Source of the DNA: Nocardia elegans NBRC 108235
Lineage (GTDB): Bacteria > Actinomycetota > Actinomycetes > Mycobacteriales > Mycobacteriaceae
Direction: 5' to 3'
DNA: 64,000 bases
Assembly: GCF_001612845.1 (NCBI RefSeq)
Contig: NZ_BDBF01000035.1
Span: 26,810 to 90,809, forward strand
Below, piece after piece: positions 57,973 through 64,000 of the stretch; the first letter of the stretch is position 1; each line of letters starts with the position of its first letter. The notes beneath the pieces are model-generated. The model worked only from the letters and a program-made list of their open reading frames with translations. It was not told the DNA's origin and did not search any database. Both the position numbers and the translations under genes were made by a program.

Positions 57973-60204
57973 TTGTCCGCCGAATCGAATCACTGGGCCG
58001 ATGTCGTGCTGCGCCGCCGGTTCACGGTGATCGGTGTGCTGGTGGCGGGCCTGCTCGCCCTCGGCTGGTACGGGCTCGGCCTCGGCGCGCATCTCAGCTC
58101 CAGCGGCTGGGACGATCCGTCCTCGGAATCGGTGCGGGCCGCGCACGTCCACGAGCAGATCTTCGGACGCGACCACAGCGCCGACGTGGTGCTGCTGTAT
58201 CACGCACCGCCCGGCACGACGATCGACGATCGAGCCTTCGCCGCGCCGATCGTGGCGAGCCTGAACAGTCTGCCCGAACGGTACCCGCGGCAGATCGACC
58301 GCGTGAACGGCGCGTACTGGCCCACGAGAACGGGTGTGGCGCTCCCGGATGTGTTCGGCTCCGCGGACCGTGAGCACGCCTTCGCCTCGATCGCCATCCA
58401 CGGTGACAACCCCACCGAGCAGATGCGCAACTTCCGAGCCGTCGCGCACGCCTTCGATGTGCCGGGAGTGAATATGGAGGTCGCCGGCGGGCAAGCGGTC
58501 GCCGGCGCCCTGAACGACACCATGGCCCACGATCAGCAGCGCATGGAACTGTTCGCGATTCCCGCGGTGGCGGTGCTGCTGTTCTTCCTCTTCGGCGGTG
58601 TGGTGGCGGCGGCGCTGCCGTTGATCGTCGGCGGGCTCACCGTCCTCGGCGCCTGGGGGCTCATCCGATTGCTGACCACCGTCACCGAGGTGAATTCCTT
58701 CGTCTCGCCGGTGGTTTCGATGGTCGGGCTGGGCCTGGCCATCGACTACGGATTGTTCGTGCTGAGCCGGTTCCGCGACGAACTCGCCGACGGCCGCGAG
58801 GTCGACGACGCGGTGCGGCGTGCCGTGGCGACCGCGGGCCACACCGTGATGTTCTCCGCGACCATCGTGGCCGTGGCCGCCGCCGGCATTCTGGTGTTCC
58901 CGCAGGGATTTCTGCGCTCGTTCGCCTACGGCGCCATCATCACCATCTCGCTGGCCGCGTTCACCTCGGTCACGCTGCTGCCCGCGATGCTGGCGGTGCT
59001 CGGCCACCGGGTGGACCGCTTCGGCGTCTCCTGGTTTCGCCGGACCACGCCGCCGGGCCGGGTTCCGGACAATCTCTGGGGGCGAATCGCCGACCGTGTC
59101 ATGAAAAGGCCGCTGCTCGTGGCGGTTTCGGTGGTCATCGGCTTCCTGGTGCTGATCGCGCCGATCCGGGATCTGGCCTTCGGCGCGATCAACGAACGGT
59201 TCCTGCCACCGGACCATCCGACGCGGCTGGCCCAGCAGCACTTCGACGAGATCTTCCCGCTGCGCCGCATCAACCCGATCGACCTGGTGCTCATCACCTA
59301 CGACCCCGCCGCCGCGGACACCGTGCTGGCCGAGGCCGGCCACGCCCCGGGCCTCGCGGCGCCGTTCCCCGCCTGGCTGCAGCGGCCCGCGCAGTCCAGC
59401 GTTCTCACCACGCAGACGGTGCTCGCGCCCACCGCCGACAAGGATGCGGCGATCGATTACCTGCGTTCGATGCCGCTGCCGAAGGGCGCCATCCTGTTCG
59501 TCGGTGGGCAACCCGCCATCGAGAAGGACAGTATCGACGCCCTCGTGCACCGGATACCGCTGGTGGTCGTCCTCGTATTCCTCGCCACCACGGCCCTCAT
59601 GGCATGGAGTTTCCGGTCGCTGGTGCTGCCGTTGAAGGCCGCCGCGCTGAATCTGCTCGGGCTCGGCGCCACGGTCGGCATCCTCACCTGGATCTTCATC
59701 GACGGGCACGGCGCCGGGCCGCTCGGCTTCACCCCGCAACCGATCATGGCGCTGGTCCTGGTGGTGATCGTGTCGGTGATCTACGGGTTGTCCACCGACT
59801 ACGAGATATTCCTGCTCTCCCGCATGGTCGAGGCGCGAGCCGCGGGCGCGTCCACCCGCGAGGCGATCCGCGCCGGCGTCGCCCACACCGGGCGCATCAT
59901 CACCGCCGCCGCCCTGATCCTGCTGGTCGTCACCGGCGCCTTCGCGCTGTCGGATCTGGTGATGATGCAGTACATCGCCTTCGGCATGGTGGCCGCGCTG
60001 GTCATCGACGCGACGATCCTGCGCGTGCTGCTGGTTCCGGCGACGATGCGCCTGCTCGGCGACGCCTGCTGGTGGACGCCGCGCTGGTTGCGCCGCGAAC
60101 CGGGGCGCACGGCCGCGGAGCGCGAAACCGATGTCAGGACAGACGCTTTCGCGGACACCGACGGCGTGCCTTCGCTGCCCGCGCCGATGGCGAGCAACCG
60201 GTGA
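57973..60204 (+). CDS. MmpL-family RND lipid transporter
   Basis: A 743-residue MmpL/RND protein, with 11-12 helices and two periplasmic porter loops (about 45-180 and 395-520). Proton-relay Asp-Tyr pairs are D258-Y259 in GLAIDYGLF and D609-Y610 in GLSTDYEIF. The TTG start follows GGGAG at proper spacing. MmpL proteins export trehalose mycolates, sulfolipid precursors, or other envelope lipids. Divergent from the PKS, as mmpL genes are in related Pks-PapA loci, so it is probably the transporter of the PKS/PapA product. The cytoplasmic tail (about 700-743) is short and Arg/Asp-rich. Confidence 0.92.
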   Translation: MSAESNHWADVVLRRRFTVIGVLVAGLLALGWYGLGLGAHLSSSGWDDPSSESVRAAHVHEQIFGRDHSADVVLLYHAPPGTTIDDRAFAAPIVASLNSLPERYPRQIDRVNGAYWPTRTGVALPDVFGSADREHAFASIAIHGDNPTEQMRNFRAVAHAFDVPGVNMEVAGGQAVAGALNDTMAHDQQRMELFAIPAVAVLLFFLFGGVVAAALPLIVGGLTVLGAWGLIRLLTTVTEVNSFVSPVVSMVGLGLAIDYGLFVLSRFRDELADGREVDDAVRRAVATAGHTVMFSATIVAVAAAGILVFPQGFLRSFAYGAIITISLAAFTSVTLLPAMLAVLGHRVDRFGVSWFRRTTPPGRVPDNLWGRIADRVMKRPLLVAVSVVIGFLVLIAPIRDLAFGAINERFLPPDHPTRLAQQHFDEIFPLRRINPIDLVLITYDPAAADTVLAEAGHAPGLAAPFPAWLQRPAQSSVLTTQTVLAPTADKDAAIDYLRSMPLPKGAILFVGGQPAIEKDSIDALVHRIPLVVVLVFLATTALMAWSFRSLVLPLKAAALNLLGLGATVGILTWIFIDGHGAGPLGFTPQPIMALVLVVIVSVIYGLSTDYEIFLLSRMVEARAAGASTREAIRAGVAHTGRIITAAALILLVVTGAFALSDLVMMQYIAFGMVAALVIDATILRVLLVPATMRLLGDACWWTPRWLRREPGRTAAERETDVRTDAFADTDGVPSLPAPMASNR

Positions 60205-60358
60205 CCGGTTGTGGCCATTTCGTTTCCGGTGCCCTGGTAGTGGCCATTTGCCGACTCCGGCGAGGATGTCCGCCGCCGCATCGAGGGTCTCCTCGGTACA
60301 GTGGCGTCTGGTCTCGAATGGCTCGTCGCGCAGGCTTGTACCGGAAGAAGGAGATGCC

Positions 60359-61027
60359 GTGCCCGAACCCGCAGCCGTCCTCTTCGACATCGACGGCACG
60401 CTCGTCGACTCCAACTATCTGCATGCCGTGACCTGGCATCGAGCCTTCCGCGAGGTCGACGCGGACGTTCCGATCTGGCGGATCCACCGCAGTATCGGCA
60501 TGGACGGCGACGAACTGCTGCGCACGCTCGCCCCCGACCTCGACAGCGAGACCGCCGATACCGCGAGCGATCTGCACAGCCGCTACTACCTCGACCGCGC
60601 CGACGAGCTGACCCTGCTGCCCGGCGCCCGCGAGATCCTGCGGCATCTGCACGACGCGGGTTTGCGGGTCGTCCTCGCCACCTCCGCACCGCCCGACGAA
60701 TTGGCCCGATTGCGCGGCCTGCTCGATGCCGAGTCGTGGTTGTACGCGGTGACCGGCGCCGAAGATGTGGAGACGGCCAAACCCGACCCGACCATCGTCC
60801 AGGTGGCGCTGGACCGGGCCGGGGTCACGCCGCAGCGAGCGGTGTTCGTCGGCGATACGGTCTGGGATATGCGCGCCTGCGCGAAGCTGGGCGTGGCGGC
60901 GATCGGCGTCCTGAGCGGCGGAATATCCCGCGGCGAATTGACGGCCGACGGTGCGGCCTACGTCTGCGACGATGTCGCCCATCTGCGCCGTGACCTGCGT
61001 CGCAGCCCGCTCGCGTCACTTCTCTGA
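60359..61027 (+). CDS. HAD-family phosphatase/hydrolase
   Basis: A 222-residue HAD hydrolase of the beta-phosphoglucomutase/phosphoglycolate type: motif I LFDIDGTLVDS at 8-18 with the nucleophilic Asp10, motif II VVLATSAPP, motif III Lys in ETAKPDPT and motif IV FVGDTVWDM. GTG start behind GAAGGAG; a nearby ATG is in another frame. Such enzymes hydrolyse sugar phosphates or phosphoglycolate. It stands alone downstream of mmpL with a 154-base gap. Confidence 0.88.
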   Translation: MPEPAAVLFDIDGTLVDSNYLHAVTWHRAFREVDADVPIWRIHRSIGMDGDELLRTLAPDLDSETADTASDLHSRYYLDRADELTLLPGAREILRHLHDAGLRVVLATSAPPDELARLRGLLDAESWLYAVTGAEDVETAKPDPTIVQVALDRAGVTPQRAVFVGDTVWDMRACAKLGVAAIGVLSGGISRGELTADGAAYVCDDVAHLRRDLRRSPLASLL

Positions 61028-61200
61028 TCGTTTCCGGCGCCGATTCGTTACTGCCTCGAGAATCATGTCACCGTCGGGTGACACGACGCGCGCTGTCGCA
61101 ACACTATGGACACGTAGGCTTCGAATTCCGCACGGCGCGGTCTGGACCAGGCGACCGTGCCCGGAGCAGTGGCAGTGGCACAGCGGAGGATCACCGATCG

Positions 61201-62148
61201 ATGACAGAAAAGTTCGACAGCGAGAGCTTGGCTGCCACCGAGCAATTTCTGAACCGGAACTACACGACCATGGAGATCGGCAATGCCACGGAGGTCCCGG
61301 TTCGCAGCCGGATCGCGCGCGACATGCTGGGCCAGGTGAGTCTCGACCGGCTCGAACTCGGGTTCGATATGAACTACGACGCCGATCCGCTGAACAAGAT
61401 CTGCCTGATCGGGGTCGAAGCCGGATGGGTCGAAGAAGAATACGTCGACGCGGGCAACGATACGTTCGGGCCCGGCGAGATCGGAATTCTGACCCCGCCG
61501 GACCTGCCGTACTCCGGTGTCGTCCACCGGGCCGACTTCACCATCACGATGTTCGATCCGTCCCTGCTCGGCAGAGTCGCCTCGGCGAATCGCCCCGAGA
61601 CCGCGGAGGTGGCTCTCACGAGCCATCGCACCGTGACTCCGGAAGCCGGCCATCGGCTCACCGCGGTCATCTCGCACATGCAGCAGCTCGCCGCCTCCTA
61701 CGACGGCGACGTGCCGCCACTGGTGGCGGCCACGGCGTCGCAATATCTGGCGGCGACCGTACTGCACGCGTTTCCGAATACGGCCGGCCTCGAGGCGACC
61801 CCGGTCGATCGCCGAGACGCGCATCCGGTCACTGTGCGCCGCGCGATCGCGTACATGGAGTCCCACATCCACGAGGACATCGCGGTGACCGACATCGCCG
61901 CGGCGGCCTACGTGACCGTGCGGGCGTTGCAGATCGCATTCCGCCGGCACCTGGACACGACGCCGACCGCGTATCTGAAGCGGATGCGGCTGCGCGGTGC
62001 CCATGAAGACCTGGTCGCGGGCAGTGCGGACGTCGGCGACAGCGTGGCCGGCATCGCCGCCACATGGGGTTTCGGCCACCCCGGTCGTTTCGCCGCGCTC
62101 TACCGCCGCCACTACGGCCGCTCACCCGCCGCCACACTCGCCGGCTGA
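61201..62148 (+). CDS. AraC-family transcriptional regulator
   Basis: A 315-residue regulator with an N-terminal AraC-type (cupin-like, AraC_binding-like) sensor (residues 20-200, TEVPVRSRIARDMLGQVSLDRLELGFDM) and a C-terminal double helix-turn-helix (VRRAIAYMESHIHEDIAVTDIAAAAYVTVRALQIAFRRHLDTTP, then AGIAATWGFGHPGRFAALYRRHYGRSP). Regulators of this group control catabolic or oxidative functions. No adjacent target is evident; target and ligand unknown. ATG start adopted after a 170-base non-coding gap. Confidence 0.9.
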   Translation: MTEKFDSESLAATEQFLNRNYTTMEIGNATEVPVRSRIARDMLGQVSLDRLELGFDMNYDADPLNKICLIGVEAGWVEEEYVDAGNDTFGPGEIGILTPPDLPYSGVVHRADFTITMFDPSLLGRVASANRPETAEVALTSHRTVTPEAGHRLTAVISHMQQLAASYDGDVPPLVAATASQYLAATVLHAFPNTAGLEATPVDRRDAHPVTVRRAIAYMESHIHEDIAVTDIAAAAYVTVRALQIAFRRHLDTTPTAYLKRMRLRGAHEDLVAGSADVGDSVAGIAATWGFGHPGRFAALYRRHYGRSPAATLAG

Positions 62149-62247
62149 GCGCTGGACCGGGGCATATGCCGGTACAGGGCGTCCTCAGGACGGAAAACGA
62201 ACGATTCAGTCCACTGTGCGTTCGAACGCGGGCAGCGGGCTCTCCGC

Positions 62248-62952
62248 GTGAACATAATGATGCTTGTGCATAGAACGGACCCCCTCGCCGACCACACGAC
62301 ACCCGTGACCAGCGCGTCCGGCCGGATGCCGCAGGTCGGGTCGTTCCGGTTCTGGTTCGCCACCCGTCGCTGGGAATGGTCGGAGGAGGTGTACCGGATG
62401 CACGGGTACACCCCCGGCGGAGTCGTCCCCACCACGGAACTGCTACTCGCGCACAAACATCCGGACGACCGCGAGGAGGTCGCCAAGACCATCGCCCGCG
62501 CGATCGAATTGGGCGAATCGTTCTCCAGCCGGCATCGGTTCGTCGACACCGCGGGCACCGTGCACAACGTGATGGTCGTCGCCGACCGGATCTTCGACGA
62601 CGCCGGGCAGGTCGCCGCTACCGCCGGTTTCTACATCGACCTCACCGACACCCTCGCCGAGAACGAACGCGAAACCCTGTCCGCGACGCTGCCCGACGTG
62701 ATCGAGAACCGCGCGGTGATCGAACAGGCCAAGGGCGTGCTGATGCGCATGTACCGCATCAACGCCGAGCAGGCCTTCAAGGTCCTGGCGTGGCGCTCGC
62801 AGGAAACCAACACCAAACTGCGTGATCTCGCCGCCCAGATCATCGCGGAACTTCCACTCGTCGCGCCGCCGGCGCCGGAGACCATCACCGCCTTCGACCA
62901 CCTGCTGCTCACCGTGCACACCCGCATCCCGAGCGCGAAGGTCGGCGGCTAG
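62248..62952 (+). CDS. PAS-ANTAR transcription antitermination regulator
   Basis: A 234-residue protein with a PAS_3-like sensor at about 40-133 (FATRRWEWSEEVYRMHGYTPGG ... FYIDLTDTL) and an ANTAR RNA-binding domain at 148-203 (NRAVIEQAKGVLMRMYRINAEQAFKVLAWRSQETNTKLRDLA). ANTAR proteins bind tandem hexaloop hairpins in mRNA and prevent termination. This PAS-ANTAR design is abundant in mycobacteria and nocardiae. A GTG or one of two adjacent ATGs may be the start. RNA targets unknown. Confidence 0.9.
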   Translation: MNIMMLVHRTDPLADHTTPVTSASGRMPQVGSFRFWFATRRWEWSEEVYRMHGYTPGGVVPTTELLLAHKHPDDREEVAKTIARAIELGESFSSRHRFVDTAGTVHNVMVVADRIFDDAGQVAATAGFYIDLTDTLAENERETLSATLPDVIENRAVIEQAKGVLMRMYRINAEQAFKVLAWRSQETNTKLRDLAAQIIAELPLVAPPAPETITAFDHLLLTVHTRIPSAKVGG

Positions 62953-63019
62953 CGGCGAGTTTGCCGACACACTGCCCGGGTATTACGCAGCGACCGCTTC
63001 GCAGACCCGGAGGTGCTCG

Positions 63020-63184
63020 ATGTCCGAACGATTCGACGACCAGAGCCGGCCCGCGAATCCGGAGCGCGAGGACGTCTCGCTCAGCGACTCGCCCGTGACC
63101 AACCGCAAGAGCCCGCTCCTGCTGGTGGTCACCATGGTCATCGTGCTGGTCGTCATCGTGGTGCTGTTCGTGGTGCTGGGCTGA
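63020..63184 (+). CDS. 54-residue single-span membrane protein
   Basis: MSERFDDQSRPANPEREDVS followed by a Ser/Thr/Lys linker and a strongly hydrophobic C-terminal helix (residues 33-53, LLLVVTMVIVLVVIVVLFVVL), a tail-anchored topology. ATG behind GGAGGTGCTCG. Likely a real gene because of the good ribosome-binding site and codon use. Function unknown; found often in nocardial genomes as DUF6480-like small proteins. Confidence 0.65.
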   Translation: MSERFDDQSRPANPEREDVSLSDSPVTNRKSPLLLVVTMVIVLVVIVVLFVVLG

Positions 63185-63227
63185 ACGGCGAGGATGTCGC
63201 CGTCGCACCCGCAGATCGAGGCCTGAC

Positions 63228-64000
63228 TCAGCCGCAGCGCACGGATGCCGACTCGTCGTAGCCGAGTTCCACATCGTGGGTGATCCGGCCCGCGCCTACG
63301 GTGACGGTGCTGCTCACCGAGGGGTATCCGCGGGCCACCACGGTGTAGTGACCGGCGGGCAGATCGGAGACCACGTAGCGGCCGTTGTGGTCGGTGCGAG
63401 CGGTGGAGATCCGATCGCCGCCGGCGTCCAGGACGGTCACCTCGGCGTTGGCGACCGCCTTGCCCTGCGCCTGGACGGCGCCGGCCAGGGTCGACATCGG
63501 TTCCAGGTCGACGTCGTGGTGCAACAGTCCGCTGTCGGGGATGGTGAGGGTGACAGCGGTGGGGTGCATCCGGTCGGCGACCACGACCAGGGTGTGGGTA
63601 CCCGACGCGACGCCGCCGCAGCTGTAGCCGCCGTCGCCGCCGGTCACCGCTGCCCCGATCACCTCTCCGCGCGGGTCGGTGAGGGTAACCGTCGCTCCCG
63701 CAACGGGTTTCCCGTCGCCGGCGCGGCGGACGGTTCCGGTGAGCTCACCGGAACTCGGCAGCGTCAGATCCACGGTCTGAGCCACCGCACCGACGACGAC
63801 GGTGACGGCCACCGGGCGATGCGCGGCGGCGGAGGCGATCAGCACATAGCTGCCGGGCGCCGGGGCGGGGAGACGGTAGCTGCCGTCGGCTTCGCCCGTG
63901 GCGCGCGAAACCTGGTGTCCGCGTTGGTCGATCAGCGTCAGCGCCACATCCGGCACCGGCCGGCCGTTCTCGCGCCGGACGCTGCCACCGATGGCCCGGT
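63228..64000 (-). CDS. C-terminal Ig-like (carboxypeptidase regulatory-like) repeats of a gene cut by the right edge
   Basis: The frame is open to the right edge, and the visible 257 residues form three carboxypeptidase-regulatory-like repeats of about 80 residues, for instance GTVRRAGDGKPVAGATVTLTD, GGYSCGGVASGTHTLVVVAD and HNGRYVVSDLPAGHYTVVARG. Such repeat tails occur at the C-terminus of actinobacterial MFS transporters and of some secreted proteins, where they probably bind proteins or envelope polymers. The N-terminal part lies outside the window, so the protein cannot be named. A Val at the window edge is not a start. Confidence 0.8.
   Translation of the reverse strand, partial: RAIGGSVRRENGRPVPDVALTLIDQRGHQVSRATGEADGSYRLPAPAPGSYVLIASAAAHRPVAVTVVVGAVAQTVDLTLPSSGELTGTVRRAGDGKPVAGATVTLTDPRGEVIGAAVTGGDGGYSCGGVASGTHTLVVVADRMHPTAVTLTIPDSGLLHHDVDLEPMSTLAGAVQAQGKAVANAEVTVLDAGGDRISTARTDHNGRYVVSDLPAGHYTVVARGYPSVSSTVTVGAGRITHDVELGYDESASVRCG

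Noticed and set aside
60211..60249. Direct repeat GTGGCCATTT (60211-60220 and 60240-60249)
   Set aside because: A 30-base spacing and position just after the mmpL stop give no clear function; could be chance.
57724..60414. An 896-codon open frame opposite the mmpL gene
   Set aside because: Low-complexity Arg/Gln/Asp/Glu/His composition typical of an antisense frame; mmpL on the + strand has clear helices and Asp-Tyr pairs.
1..64000. Search for CRISPR arrays, tRNA, rRNA, insertion sequences, integrases or prophage genes
   Set aside because: No regularly spaced repeats, no cloverleaf or rRNA-like segment, no transposase or integrase motif was recognised by eye; small RNAs could still be missed.

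Overview
The window is about 64 kb of high-GC (roughly 68%) actinobacterial chromosome. MmpL, PapA-type acyltransferase, large mycocerosic-acid-type polyketide synthase, cutinase-like protein, several fatty-acyl-CoA ligases and the mycobacterial/nocardial-type SAM methyltransferase together point to a mycolic-acid-containing actinomycete, most likely Nocardia or a close relative. No rRNA, tRNA, CRISPR array, transposase, integrase or phage gene was seen. Nearly all the sequence is coding, in short operons with ATGA/GTGA stop-start overlaps.

Layout. 0-12.7 kb: small stress proteins (CsbD), a Tat-exported amidohydrolase, and several regulator/enzyme pairs (HxlR/MFS, TetR/hydrolase, XRE/SDR, PfpI/GlxA-AraC) with well formed inverted repeats in the shared promoter regions. 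12.8-16.0 kb: a five-gene overlapping operon (secreted small peptide, ApbE, ferric-reductase-like membrane protein, NuoF-like flavoprotein, 3-Cys ferredoxin) that looks like an extracytosolic electron-transfer/flavinylation module. 16.1-21.6 kb: FAD-Rieske oxidoreductase, alkylsulfatase, and a group of small membrane proteins that share a repeated dyad motif. 21.8-30.5 kb: two acyl-CoA ligases, MpaB-like oxygenase, EEP phosphatase, NUDIX, cutinase-like protein, and a patch of three gene remnants. 31-45.5 kb: 3-hydroxyacyl-CoA dehydrogenase, a shortened MFS gene, a DHFR-like/YCII/sigma-factor operon, a secreted GH1 glycosidase, Mug, GtrA, MATE, flavoprotein and NADH-dehydrogenase-like genes, and a large secreted lipase with a low-complexity stalk.

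45.7-60.2 kb is the main specialised locus: a fully reducing type I PKS (KS-AT-DH-ER-KR-ACP, no thioesterase) followed on the same strand by a PapA-like acyltransferase, an unknown 233-residue protein and a DHA2-type MFS exporter, with an MmpL transporter divergent from the PKS. By analogy with mycobacterial Pks2/PapA/MmpL systems it probably makes, transfers and exports a methyl-branched or saturated acyl chain on a cell-envelope lipid; the product cannot be told from sequence.

The last 4 kb holds a HAD phosphatase, an AraC regulator, a PAS-ANTAR antiterminator, a small membrane protein and the C-terminal Ig-like repeats of a gene that enters from the right edge. A recurrent theme is gene decay: at least seven shortened or fragmentary genes, two of them apparently by in-frame internal deletion, are scattered between 20 and 47 kb.
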